Below are positions 17,885-26,203 of a stretch of 64,000 nucleotides of DNA, piece by piece. The first letter of the stretch is position 1, and every line of letters begins with the position of its first letter. The notes under the pieces are model-generated. The model was not told the origin of the DNA and did not search any database. It worked only from the letters and a program-made list of their open reading frames with translations. The stretch is from Rohdeia mirabilis (lineage in GTDB: Bacteria > Planctomycetota > UBA1135 > GCA-002686595): contig CP036290.1 in the NCBI GenBank assembly GCA_007750655.1, positions 1,054,001 through 1,118,000 on the forward strand, given 5' to 3'. The position numbers were made by a program, and so were the translations under genes.

Positions 17885-19105
17885 TCAGACGTAGCGGCGC
17901 TGCATCTCGCGCGCGGACCGGCGCTCGGCGTGCCCCGAGAAGTCCTGGATGATCGTGTCGAGGGGCTTGAGCGTGCGCTCCCAGTCGCAGGTGCGTTCGA
18001 CGAACGTGCGTCCCGCGCGGCCGAGTTCGACGGCGCGTTCCGGATCCTCGAGCAGCCCCGAGATCGCCGCCACCTGGCCGTCCACGTCGTCGACGACCAG
18101 GTAGTGGTCGCCGTCGCGGCCACCGACGCCCTGGGTGGCGTTGGTCGTGGCGACCACGGGCAGGCCCATCGCCATGGCCTCGAGCACCTTGTTCTGGATG
18201 CCGCGCGCGATGTGCAGCGGCGCGACCGAGACCTGGGCCCGGCGCAGCCAGTCGCGCGGGTCGTCGACGCGGCCCGTCACTTCGACGCCGGGGTGGGAGC
18301 CGAGCGCGAGGACCGTCGCGTTCGGGCGCGCTCCGACGATCGACAGGTGCACGTTCGGATGGCGCTCGCGCAGGCGTGGCAGCACGTTCTCGACGAACCA
18401 CACGCAGCCCTGGACGTTCGGGTAGTAGTCCATCACGCCGACGAAGACCAGGTGGCCGGGCTCGGGCGTGCCGTCGGGCTGGTAGTGCTCGAGGTCCACG
18501 CCGTTGCGGACGACGACCGACGGAGCGCCGGGGATGAGCTGGTTGAAGATCCGTTCCTCGAGGCTCGTCACCAGCACGTTGTGATCGGCCATGCGCGCCA
18601 ACGCGCTCTCGAAGCGGAAGAGCGTCCGGTGCTCGCGCGCGTAGATCCACGACTTCGGCCAGCTCTGGAACTCGGCGTACTGGCGCCACTTGTCCGAGTC
18701 GAGTTCGGCGAAGACGATGACGCGCGCGAGGTCGCTGTGGGGCATCAGGAACTTGCCCATCGACGACGAGAACGCCATGCCCACGTCGTTCTTGGCGGCC
18801 AGGCGGTCGACGACCTTCTGGAGCGCGCGCGAGCCGTAGAAGCTCAGCGTGAGCGGGCGCGGCGTCGGCAGCCACACCAGCGAGCGCAGCTGTCGGAGAG
18901 TCGCCGAACCGAGGTCGACCGTGTGGGTCTCGATGCCGCGCCCGTTGAGTTCCGCGGCGGCCTCGCGATCGGCCTGGTCGTGGGCGAACGCGGCGACCGT
19001 GACCTGGTGATCGCGGGCGAGGCGCTCGATGTGGTGCCAGCTCGAGATCTTGTCCCCGCGATCGGGCGGATAGGGGACGCGTTGGGCGAGGTAGAGGATG
19101 CGCAC
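17885..19105 (-). CDS. Glycosyltransferase, TIGR03087 (PEP-CTERM/XrtA-associated) type
   Basis: A 406-residue GT-B glycosyltransferase. The N-terminus MRILYLAQRVPYPPDRGDKI is the hallmark of the TIGR03087 sugar transferases that accompany EpsH/XrtA exopolysaccharide systems. Further family segments are VVVRNGVDLEHYQP, LVFVGVMDYYPNVQG, VTGRVDDPRDWLRRAQVSVAPL and IQNKVLEAMAMGLPVVAT, the last being the GT4 E-x7-E donor region. The GTG start at 19105 gives the conserved N-terminus. A TACTCT box (19117-19112) lies 6 bases upstream. No other exopolysaccharide gene is in the window. Confidence 0.88.
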   Translation of the reverse strand: MRILYLAQRVPYPPDRGDKISSWHHIERLARDHQVTVAAFAHDQADREAAAELNGRGIETHTVDLGSATLRQLRSLVWLPTPRPLTLSFYGSRALQKVVDRLAAKNDVGMAFSSSMGKFLMPHSDLARVIVFAELDSDKWRQYAEFQSWPKSWIYAREHRTLFRFESALARMADHNVLVTSLEERIFNQLIPGAPSVVVRNGVDLEHYQPDGTPEPGHLVFVGVMDYYPNVQGCVWFVENVLPRLRERHPNVHLSIVGARPNATVLALGSHPGVEVTGRVDDPRDWLRRAQVSVAPLHIARGIQNKVLEAMAMGLPVVATTNATQGVGGRDGDHYLVVDDVDGQVAAISGLLEDPERAVELGRAGRTFVERTCDWERTLKPLDTIIQDFSGHAERRSAREMQRRYV

Positions 19106-19111
19106 GCTGGG

Positions 19112-19117
19112 AGAGTA
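19112..19117 (-). promoter_or_regulatory. Candidate -10 box of the glycosyltransferase gene
   Basis: TACTCT on the minus strand, 6 bases before the GTG start, which implies a leaderless message. No convincing -35 box is seen. Confidence 0.35.
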
Positions 19118-19153
19118 CCCAGCGCGAGCGGCCGGGGCCCGCGTCGCCCGGAC

Positions 19154-19846
19154 TCAAGTTCCGAGCAGGTGCCTCAGTTCGCGTGCCGCCGACCTCGGAT
19201 CGTCCGCGGCGAACACGGCCGCCCCTACGGCGGCGCGTCCGACGCGATCGAGTTCCAGCGCGTTGCAGATCTCGATGCCGCCGATGGGGAAGAGGGGGAG
19301 TTGGTCCGCGCCGGCCGCGGCCGACCACGCGCGCTCGGGTCCGAGGCCGCGTTCGTAGCCCTTGGTGGCCGTCGCGAAGATCGGGCCGAAGCCGAGGTAG
19401 TCCACCGCCGGCTCCTCGCACGCGAGGACGACCTGCGCCGCGTCGTGGGTCGACAGGCCGATCACCGGTTCGCGGCCCAGGACTCGGCGGACCAGGCTGC
19501 TCGGCGTGTCGTCCTGCCCGACGTGGACACCCGCGCAGCGACCCGCGAGCGCCCGCGCTACGTCGGGCCGGTCGTTGACGATCAGCGGACAGGGGTCGGG
19601 GATCGAGTCGAGCGCGTCGAGCGCCCGCTCGCACCACTCGAGGAGCGCTCGCGCGGGCGCGGGACCGCTCCGTCGTCCGGGCGACTTCACGCGCACCTGG
19701 ACCAGGTCGAGCTCGGGAGCCGCCGCGAGCAGGCGTTCGAGCGCCTCGCCCTCCGGCAACAGCTCGGGCGTGAAGATGCCCATCAGGCGCGCGTGGGGGA
19801 GGCGTTCGCGTGCGCGTGCAGCGGCTCGGTCGATGGTCGTCGGCAC
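19154..19846 (-). CDS. thiE: Thiamine-phosphate synthase ThiE
   Basis: A 230-residue TIM-barrel enzyme joining the hydroxymethylpyrimidine and thiazole phosphates into thiamine phosphate. Marks are LMGIFTPELLPEG, DLVQVRVKSPGRR (phosphate-binding Lys/Arg region), PLIVNDRPDVARAL, AGVHVGQDDTP, VIGLSTHDAAQV, VDYLGFGPIFATATKGY and LPLFPIGGIE. The last few match the ThiE/TenI signature well. The GTG start at 19846 has a TAGAGT box 6 bases upstream. One copy of the dispersed ~195-bp element abuts this promoter. Confidence 0.92.
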   Translation of the reverse strand: MPTTIDRAAARARERLPHARLMGIFTPELLPEGEALERLLAAAPELDLVQVRVKSPGRRSGPAPARALLEWCERALDALDSIPDPCPLIVNDRPDVARALAGRCAGVHVGQDDTPSSLVRRVLGREPVIGLSTHDAAQVVLACEEPAVDYLGFGPIFATATKGYERGLGPERAWSAAAGADQLPLFPIGGIEICNALELDRVGRAAVGAAVFAADDPRSAARELRHLLGT

Positions 19847-19852
19847 GCGGAC

Positions 19853-19881
19853 ACTCTAGTGCCCCGATCCGGTCCATCGAC
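19853..19881 (-). promoter_or_regulatory. Candidate leaderless thiE promoter partly supplied by a dispersed repeat
   Basis: On the minus strand: GTCGAT (19881-19876), a 17-base spacer, TAGAGT (19858-19853), then 6 bases to the GTG of thiE. The -35 half lies inside the end of repeat copy C. Confidence 0.4.
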
Positions 19882-20050
19882 GCCCCGACCTGCTTCGCAC
19901 CGACACCGCCCCCAACGGGCGCACCGCAGCGTCGGGCCTCTTCCATGACTCGAGAGCCCGATACTCATCGAAGAGCGGGCGGGTCGCCTGTGCCACGCAG
20001 CGCATCCCGTTCGGAGCGCCGGAGCGCCTCGAACGCGCGAATCGCACCAC
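19859..20050 (-). repeat. Dispersed ~195-bp element, copy C
   Basis: Read on the minus strand it starts GTGGTGCGATTCGCGC and shares with copies A and B the blocks TTCGAGGCGCTCCGGCG, a GATGCG core, a GCCCGCTCTTCGATGA-type block and a GTGCGCCCGT-type block. It directly follows copy B and ends beside the thiE promoter. Confidence 0.8.
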
Positions 20051-20247
20051 GAGTTGCGCGATCCACTCCCTTGGCGCGCGGACTTCCTTCGTTCCGGCCT
20101 CGCCCCGTACGGCCGCACCTTCGCGTCTCGCCTCCTCGACGGACTCGCGGCCCAGTGCTCGTCCAGACGGGCGAGTCGGGGCTGCCGAGCCTGGCGGCGC
20201 ATCTCGTGCGGAACGCCGGAACGCCTCGACGGAGCGACTCGCGCCAC
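20051..20247 (-). repeat. Dispersed ~195-bp element, copy B
   Basis: 197 bases on the minus strand, from GTGGCGCGAGTCGCTC to GAGTGGATCGCGCAACTC. It shares CCGTCGAGGCGTTCCGGCG, CGAGATGCG, GACTCGCCCG and GGCCGTACGGGGC blocks with copies A and C. The ends form an imperfect inverted repeat. Confidence 0.8.
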
Positions 20248-20631
20248 TCGTGGTGACAGGTTCGACCGCCGCACCTCGGTCGGCTCTCGCCGTCGCGCGG
20301 AGTCGCGAGACGGTTCGCGTTCTCGACGGCGCCGATGGACCTTCGACGGCCCGAGTTCGCAGCGGTTCGCGAATGCTCGCGCGTTCCGACGAGCGGCCGG
20401 CCCGGCGGAGGGCGACGGCCGGGCCCGTGGTCCCGCGACCCGAACGCCCCCCCCCGAACCCCGAACGGTCCGGGACCTTCCCCACTCCAAAGGGGCCGCT
20501 CGCACGGCCTTGGATCCGGCGCCCCGTCCCCCGTGGCACCTCGGAGGTACGCTTCCCCGTCCTCCTCCGGTCCCCCATCACCGGGCGGTGGGCACGTTTC
20601 GTGCCCCCGCTGAATCGACCAGATCCCATCC

Positions 20632-22569
20632 ATGACCCGATTCGCTCCGGCCCTCACGGCCGCCGTCGTCGGCGCATTCGTGCCCGCGCCGCTCTTCGCC
20701 CAGCAGTTCGTCCACTCCTCGAACGCGCTCCCGGGCTCGGTCTGGACGGAAGGCGTCGAACCCGCCGACGTCGACAACGACGGCGACATCGACCTGTTCT
20801 TCGCCGACGGTGACGGGTTCTCGTCCGCCGGGACGAAGCGTCAGAACCGGCTGTACATCAACAAGCTCGAGGTCACGCCCAACACGTGGGCCGACGAGAG
20901 CGTGCTGCGGCTCGGCACCAATTCGTCCAACGCCAAGATGGCCATCTCGGGCGACGTCAACGGCGATGGCTGGATCGACGCGATGTTCTGCAACGCGTTC
21001 AACACCGACCGCCCGTTCCTCTACGTGAACCGCGGAAGCTCGGGCCCCGGCATCTTCGTCGAGCGCGGGGTCCAGGCCGGATTCTCGACGGCCTACAGCT
21101 CGGCCTCCGGCCAGTTCGGCGACCTCGACAACGACGGCGACCTGGACCTGATCCTGTGCGACTCCGGATCGAGCTTCCTGGGCGGCAGTGGCGACAAGCC
21201 GCACCTGTTCTTCAACGACGGGTCCGGCATCTTCACGGAGAACGCGGCCGCTCTCGGCGCACCGACCAAGAAGGCCCACATGGACGTCCAGCTCGTCGAC
21301 ATCGACGGCGACTTCGACCTGGACTTCTTCGGTGCGAATCGCGCGAGCAACTCGGGCGGCAACCACTACCTCATGCTGAACGACGGGACCGGCACGTTCA
21401 CGGACGTCTCGAACCTCCTGCCCGGCACCAGCACCAACGTCTACGAGGCCGAGGTCGGCGACCTGGACAACGACTCGGACCTCGACCTGTTCTTCGTCAG
21501 CCTCAGCGGCTTCGCGGAGGGCAGCGTCCGCAACAACCTGAACACGGGCTCGCTCGGGTTCTCTTCGGGCAGCACCCTGAGTGGCTCCGACGACAACGAG
21601 GTCGGCCTCATCGACTTCGACAACGACGGTGACTACGACATCGCGATCGGGTCGCTCGGCAGCTCGGAGAAGCTGTTCCGCAACAACGGCAACCTGTCGT
21701 TCAGCACCGTCTCGAGCGATTTCACGTCGATCTCGGACTCCACGCTGGATCTCGGTATCGCAGACTTCGACAACGACGGCGACTACGACATCGTCACGGC
21801 CCAGGGCGAGAGCAACCCCGGCCAGTTCCAGAACAAGATTTACCTGAACACCGGATCGGCGGACACGCTGGCTCCGGTCGTCAGCGCGATCGAATCGATC
21901 GGCGTCCAGCCCGCGAACGGCCCCTGGGTCGTGCGTGCGCAGGTTCGCGACCAAGTGATGGACGACGGGCACGACTGGGTCTCGGCTTCGGTCGACTACT
22001 TCGTCACCACGGCCGCCGGGAGTACGCCGAACACCGCCGGAACCGCCACGCGCATGGCCGGTGGACTGTGGCGCTTCGCCATGGACGACACCGCCGAGGG
22101 CGCGGGTCTCACGCTGAACTACACGCTGACGTTCACCGACTGGGCCGGGAACAGCACCACGACCGGCGTTCAGGTCGTCCCGCTCGGTCCGGTCTGCGGC
22201 ATCGTGCCCTACGGCCTCGCGGCCGGCGGCGCGAACGTGCTCGTCATGGACGCGATCGGAAGCACCGCACCCGGGTCCGGCTTCGACGTGGTCGTGACCG
22301 CGCCGGGTCAACCGGCCGTCGCGACGATCGTGGCCTTCGGTCGCGACTCGTACCCCTTCGCAGGCGGTACCGGTCTGCTCGACCTGGCGAACTACTACAC
22401 CCTGGTGGTCACGCCCGTCGTCGGCTCCACGGCGACCTCGACCTGGCACCTGCCGAACAACCCGAGCCTGATCGGAGCGGTGCTGAACTTCCAGGCCGCG
22501 ATCCCCGACCCGAGCGTGGTCGGTGGCGTGGCCCTGTCGAACGGCGTCGAGATCGGCATCTGCAACTGA
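20632..22569 (+). CDS. Secreted FG-GAP (VCBS) repeat protein
   Basis: A 645-residue exported protein. The signal peptide is MTRFAPALTAAVVGAFVPAP with likely cleavage before QQFV. Residues ~40-400 contain seven calcium-loop repeats of the form DxDxDGDxDLxx: DVDNDGDIDLFF, DVNGDGWIDAMF, DLDNDGDLDLIL, DIDGDFDLDFFG, DLDNDSDLDLFF and two DFDNDGDYDI loops. These fit an integrin-like beta-propeller. The last ~220 residues are beta-rich and unrecognised. The next gene matches it loop for loop. It is probably a cell-surface or secreted binding protein. Confidence 0.88.
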   Translation: MTRFAPALTAAVVGAFVPAPLFAQQFVHSSNALPGSVWTEGVEPADVDNDGDIDLFFADGDGFSSAGTKRQNRLYINKLEVTPNTWADESVLRLGTNSSNAKMAISGDVNGDGWIDAMFCNAFNTDRPFLYVNRGSSGPGIFVERGVQAGFSTAYSSASGQFGDLDNDGDLDLILCDSGSSFLGGSGDKPHLFFNDGSGIFTENAAALGAPTKKAHMDVQLVDIDGDFDLDFFGANRASNSGGNHYLMLNDGTGTFTDVSNLLPGTSTNVYEAEVGDLDNDSDLDLFFVSLSGFAEGSVRNNLNTGSLGFSSGSTLSGSDDNEVGLIDFDNDGDYDIAIGSLGSSEKLFRNNGNLSFSTVSSDFTSISDSTLDLGIADFDNDGDYDIVTAQGESNPGQFQNKIYLNTGSADTLAPVVSAIESIGVQPANGPWVVRAQVRDQVMDDGHDWVSASVDYFVTTAAGSTPNTAGTATRMAGGLWRFAMDDTAEGAGLTLNYTLTFTDWAGNSTTTGVQVVPLGPVCGIVPYGLAAGGANVLVMDAIGSTAPGSGFDVVVTAPGQPAVATIVAFGRDSYPFAGGTGLLDLANYYTLVVTPVVGSTATSTWHLPNNPSLIGAVLNFQAAIPDPSVVGGVALSNGVEIGICN

Positions 22570-22616
22570 CCGTCGTCGGACGGTGACGGTGACGGCGTCG
22601 GTCGGAGCAGCCGTGG

Positions 22617-22622
22617 TAGCGT
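22617..22622 (+). promoter_or_regulatory. Candidate -10 box of the second FG-GAP gene
   Basis: TAGCGT, 7 bases before the ATG at 22630, implying a leaderless message. No good -35 box is seen. Confidence 0.35.
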
Positions 22623-22629
22623 GCTGAGC

Positions 22630-24330
22630 ATGCTCACAGGCCGCCGACCGACCGCCGTTCCGACCGCTGCGCCGCCCTCGAACCGGGGGCTCCACTCGAA
22701 CGCGTGGCGTCGCTCGCGTTCGCTCGTACCGCCGACGGCGGGGGCCCTCGTGGCTCTCACCGTCGGCGGTTGTTCGTCCCTGGGTTCGTTCGATCCGGAC
22801 GCGTCCGACGTTCCGCCCGCCGAACGGGGGCGACCGCACTTCGAACTGCTCGCGGACGAACTCCCGCTCGACCGCTGGACCGAAGGCGTCGAGGCGGCGG
22901 ACGTGGACCGCGACGGCGACATGGACCTGTTCTTCGCGGACGGTCCCGCGTTCGTGCGTCCGGGTCCGAAGCAGCAGAACCAGCTGGTCGTCAACCGCAT
23001 GGACGAGGCGGCCGCGGCGTTCAGCAACGAGAGCGTGCTCCGTCTCGGCCTGCACGCCTCGCACGCGAAGATGGTCATCACCGGCGACGTCGACGGGGAT
23101 GGCTGGATCGACGCGCTGTTCTGCAACGCGTTCAACACCGACCCGCCCTCGCTGTTCCACAACCGCGGCGCCGCCGAACCGGGCTACTTCGACCTCGAGA
23201 GCGCCGAGCGCGGCTTCACCGAGGCCTACAACAGCGGCTCCGGCCAGTTCGGCGACGTGGACGACGACGGTGATCTCGACCTCGTCCTGTGCGACTCGGG
23301 CGAGAACCTCCTGTTCGGCGAGGGCGGCGTTCCGCACCTGTTCCTGAACGCGGGCGACGGCCGTTTCACCGAGCGCGCCGACCTGCTGCCACTGCCCGCG
23401 AAGAACGCCCACGTGGACGTTCAGTTCGCCGACCTGGACGGCGACTTCGACCTCGACCTCCTGATCCCGTGCCGCGCCGAGCGCGAGGGTCCGTTCCACT
23501 ACGTAGCGCGCAACGACGGGACCGGACGCTTCGAGGACGTCAGCGAGCTGCTCTGCAACGGTTCGAAGAACGTCTACGAGATCGAAGTGGGTGACCTCGA
23601 CGACGACGCGGACCTCGACCTGTTCTTCGTGAGTCTCGACGACTACTCCGAGGGCGCCGCGGAGAACGTGGGTGGTCCGGGCGAGTTCCGGTTCGAGGCG
23701 CGCGGCACCGTCGGCGAGCTCGACGACAACGAGCTCGCGCTCTTCGACTGGGACGTGGACGGCGACTACGACGTGGTGGTGGGGTCGCTGGCCGGCGTGG
23801 AGAAGTGGCTGCGCAACGACGGCGATTTCGTCTTCACGGCCGTCGAGCCGATCGTTCCCGGCCTCGAGGACCCGACGATGGACCTGACGGTGGTCGACCT
23901 CGACGGCGACGGCCGCTACGACCTCGTCACGGCCCAGGGCGAGGGCGATCCGCGCCAGTTCCGCAATCGCGTGTACATGGGGCGCGGTCCGCGCGACACG
24001 CGCGCGCCCGTGGTCGAGGCGGTGCGGGAAGGTGGCGCCAGCTACCGGCGCGCGAGCGACGAGTGGGTCGCGCACGTCCGCGTCCGCGACCAGGTCAGCG
24101 ACGACGGCAACGACTGGGTCACCGCCGAAGGAACCTTCAGGTTCGCGGGCGGCGAACGCGGCGCGGCGAGCGTGACGCGCATGGGGGGCGGCCTGTGGCG
24201 CGTCGCCGTGCCTGGTTCGCGAGCGGACGGTGCCGGCCACGGACCGCGCCTCGATGTCGTCTTCACCGACGCCGCCGGCAATCGCACGTCGGTGCGGCTC
24301 GTGAGCGAGGGGATCTCCTCGGGCGACTGA
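22630..24330 (+). CDS. FG-GAP repeat lipoprotein, paralogue of the preceding gene
   Basis: A 566-residue protein with a hydrophobic leader ending in a lipobox-like LTVGGC (Cys near residue 47), so probably lipid-anchored. Seven calcium loops line up one for one with those of 20632-22569 (DVDRDGDMDLFF, DVDGDGWIDALF, DVDDDGDLDLVL, DLDGDFDLDLLI, DLDDDADLDLFF, DWDVDGDYDVVV, DLDGDGRYDLVT). Flanking phrases such as EGVEAADV and FCNAFNTDPP are also shared. It lacks part of the other protein's C-terminal domain. The ATG at 22630 is chosen over a GTG three codons upstream. A tandem duplication that then diverged is the simplest origin. Confidence 0.87.
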   Translation: MLTGRRPTAVPTAAPPSNRGLHSNAWRRSRSLVPPTAGALVALTVGGCSSLGSFDPDASDVPPAERGRPHFELLADELPLDRWTEGVEAADVDRDGDMDLFFADGPAFVRPGPKQQNQLVVNRMDEAAAAFSNESVLRLGLHASHAKMVITGDVDGDGWIDALFCNAFNTDPPSLFHNRGAAEPGYFDLESAERGFTEAYNSGSGQFGDVDDDGDLDLVLCDSGENLLFGEGGVPHLFLNAGDGRFTERADLLPLPAKNAHVDVQFADLDGDFDLDLLIPCRAEREGPFHYVARNDGTGRFEDVSELLCNGSKNVYEIEVGDLDDDADLDLFFVSLDDYSEGAAENVGGPGEFRFEARGTVGELDDNELALFDWDVDGDYDVVVGSLAGVEKWLRNDGDFVFTAVEPIVPGLEDPTMDLTVVDLDGDGRYDLVTAQGEGDPRQFRNRVYMGRGPRDTRAPVVEAVREGGASYRRASDEWVAHVRVRDQVSDDGNDWVTAEGTFRFAGGERGAASVTRMGGGLWRVAVPGSRADGAGHGPRLDVVFTDAAGNRTSVRLVSEGISSGD

Positions 24331-24391
24331 GCGCGCGGCGCCGCTCCCGTCCGCCGCACGCGGGTCCCGTCGAGCCTCCGCGAAGCCCTCG

Positions 24392-24420
24392 GTCGACTCG
24401 CGCGTCGGACCGACTAGGAT
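24392..24420 (+). promoter_or_regulatory. Candidate leaderless promoter of the CRTAC1/TPR operon
   Basis: GTCGAC (24392-24397), a 17-base spacer, TAGGAT (24415-24420), then 10 bases to the ATG at 24431. Confidence 0.5.
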
Positions 24421-24430
24421 CTTCGCACCC

Positions 24431-26203
24431 ATGCTCTCGACCACGCTCTTCGCCGCCGTCGGCGCCACCGTCGGCGCCACGGTTGCCGCCACTTCGCACT
24501 CGCTCCAGGACGGCGGAGGCGCCGCGGCCGCGACCTCCGCGGCGGTTCCGGCGCCCACGTTCGTCCGTCGAGACCTCGTGGTCGACGGCCAGCCGGTGCG
24601 GACGCGCTGCGGGAGTCCGCTCAAGAACTACATCCTCGAGGTCAACGGCAGCGGCGTGGTCCTCGGCGACTTCGACGGCAGCGGTTCGGTGGACCTGGTC
24701 GTCGTCAGCGGCTCGACCATCGAACGCGCGGAGGCCGGCGAACCGGGCGACGCGGCGCGCCTTTTCCTCAACGACGGCGCCGCGCACTTCGGCGCCGCGC
24801 CCGAGGCGTTCGCGCTCACCCCCGGACGCTGGGGCATGGGGGGCACGGCGGGCGACCTCGACAACGACGGGCACCTGGACCTGGTGGTGACGAACTGGGG
24901 CGCCGACCAGGTGTTCCTCAACGCGGGCGGCACCGGCTTCCGCGACGCGACCGAGGGCAGCGGGCTGAACGGCAAGCGCTGGGGGACCAGCGCCGCGCTG
25001 CTCGACCACGACCTCGACGGGAACCTCGACCTCGTCGTCGTGAACTACCTGTCGTTCCGGCGCGACGAGATCAGCTCGCGGGAGTCGGGCGAGTGCAAGT
25101 GGAAGGGCCTGCCCGTCATGTGCGGGCCGGAGGGCCTCACCGCCGTGCACGACCAGCTCTACCGCGGGAACGGCGACGGCACGTTCTCCGACGTCACCTC
25201 GGAGGCGGGTTTCCGGCCCGAGAACGCCGGCTTCGGGCTGGGCGTCACGACACTGGACTACGACGGCGACGGCGACACCGACGTGTACGTCACCAACGAC
25301 TCGACCCCGAACTTCCTGTGGGAGAACCAGGGCGACGGAACGTTCCTCGAAGTCGGGTTCCGCCGCGGCGTCGATCTCGACAGCAACGGGAAGGAACAGG
25401 CCGGCATGGGCATCGCGTGCGGCGACGTGAACGAGGACGGCCTCCCCGATCTGTTCGTCACCAACTTCTCGGGCGAGAACAACGCTCTGTACCAGTCGCG
25501 CGCTTCGAAGACCGGCCGCGCGCCGCGCTTCTCCGATCGCTCGCACAGTGCCGGAGTCGGCGGACCCAGCATGCAGTTGCTCGGGTGGGGGACGGGGATG
25601 TTCGACGTCGAGCTCGATGGCGATCTCGACCTGTTCGTGCTGAACGGACACGTCTACCCGCAGGCCGATTCGCCCGGCACCGACACGACCTACGCCCAGC
25701 CCGATCAGCTCTTCGTGAACAACGGAGACGGCATCTTCGACGAGCGGAGCCTGTCCTCGGGGCCGGACCTCGTGAGCCGCGGCGGCGCGTTCGCGGACCT
25801 CGACGGCGACGGCGACATCGACGTGGTCGCCACCCAGGTCGAGGGCGCGATCCAGATCCACGAGAACACCACGGCGAACGAGAATCGCTGGATCGCCTTC
25901 GTTCTCGACGTGGAGGGCGGCAATCGCGACGGACTCGGCGCGCGCGTCGAGATCGCGGTGGGTGAACGACGCAGCGCGGCGGAGATCCGCACGAGTTCGG
26001 GCTTCCAGGCCGCCGTTCCCGCGCGGGCGCACTTCGGTCTCGGGCGTGCCGAGCGCGTCGACAGCGTCAGCGTCCGACTGCCCGACGGTCGCACGCGCCG
26101 CTTCGAAGGTCTGGCGGCGGGCCAGGTGCACCGCTTGGTCGTTCCCGCGTCGGCGCCGGATGCCGCGAACGGCGCGACGACCGGAACGGAGGGCGGGCGA
26201 TGA
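24431..26203 (+). CDS. CRTAC1-family FG-GAP protein with ASPIC/UnbV domain
   Basis: A 590-residue exported protein with signal peptide MLSTTLFAAVGATVGATVAA. Seven FG-GAP loops span residues ~75-480 (DFDGSGSVDLVV, DLDNDGHLDLVV, DHDLDGNLDLVV, DYDGDGDTDVYV and others). A C-terminal ASPIC/UnbV domain follows at ~495-580 (GLGARVEIAVG, EIRTSSGFQAAVPARAHFGLG, VDSVSVRLPDGRTRRFEG). This architecture is very common in planctomycetes. Its stop overlaps the start of the TPR gene (ATGA), so the two proteins are made together. Confidence 0.93.
   Translation: MLSTTLFAAVGATVGATVAATSHSLQDGGGAAAATSAAVPAPTFVRRDLVVDGQPVRTRCGSPLKNYILEVNGSGVVLGDFDGSGSVDLVVVSGSTIERAEAGEPGDAARLFLNDGAAHFGAAPEAFALTPGRWGMGGTAGDLDNDGHLDLVVTNWGADQVFLNAGGTGFRDATEGSGLNGKRWGTSAALLDHDLDGNLDLVVVNYLSFRRDEISSRESGECKWKGLPVMCGPEGLTAVHDQLYRGNGDGTFSDVTSEAGFRPENAGFGLGVTTLDYDGDGDTDVYVTNDSTPNFLWENQGDGTFLEVGFRRGVDLDSNGKEQAGMGIACGDVNEDGLPDLFVTNFSGENNALYQSRASKTGRAPRFSDRSHSAGVGGPSMQLLGWGTGMFDVELDGDLDLFVLNGHVYPQADSPGTDTTYAQPDQLFVNNGDGIFDERSLSSGPDLVSRGGAFADLDGDGDIDVVATQVEGAIQIHENTTANENRWIAFVLDVEGGNRDGLGARVEIAVGERRSAAEIRTSSGFQAAVPARAHFGLGRAERVDSVSVRLPDGRTRRFEGLAAGQVHRLVVPASAPDAANGATTGTEGGR

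Larger units (their letters stand above)
19847..20631. other. 785-bp intergenic region with two repeat elements and the FG-GAP gene leader
   Basis: Separates thiE (minus) from the first FG-GAP gene (plus). About half (19859-20247) is two tandem copies of a dispersed element. The remaining 384 bases hold a run of eight C residues near 20450 and a possible -10 box TACGCT at 20548-20553, 79 bases before the FG-GAP start. No protein is supported. Confidence 0.6.

Noticed and set aside
19847..20050. Possible TPP riboswitch upstream of thiE
   Set aside because: The conserved CTGAGA and ACCTGA boxes are absent, and the region is a dispersed repeat and a leaderless promoter.
20578..24624. A 1348-codon open frame on the minus strand
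   Set aside because: It is antisense to two FG-GAP genes with clear calcium-loop motifs. Its translation has a biased Val/Arg/Glu composition and no domain, as expected for a shadow frame in GC-rich DNA.
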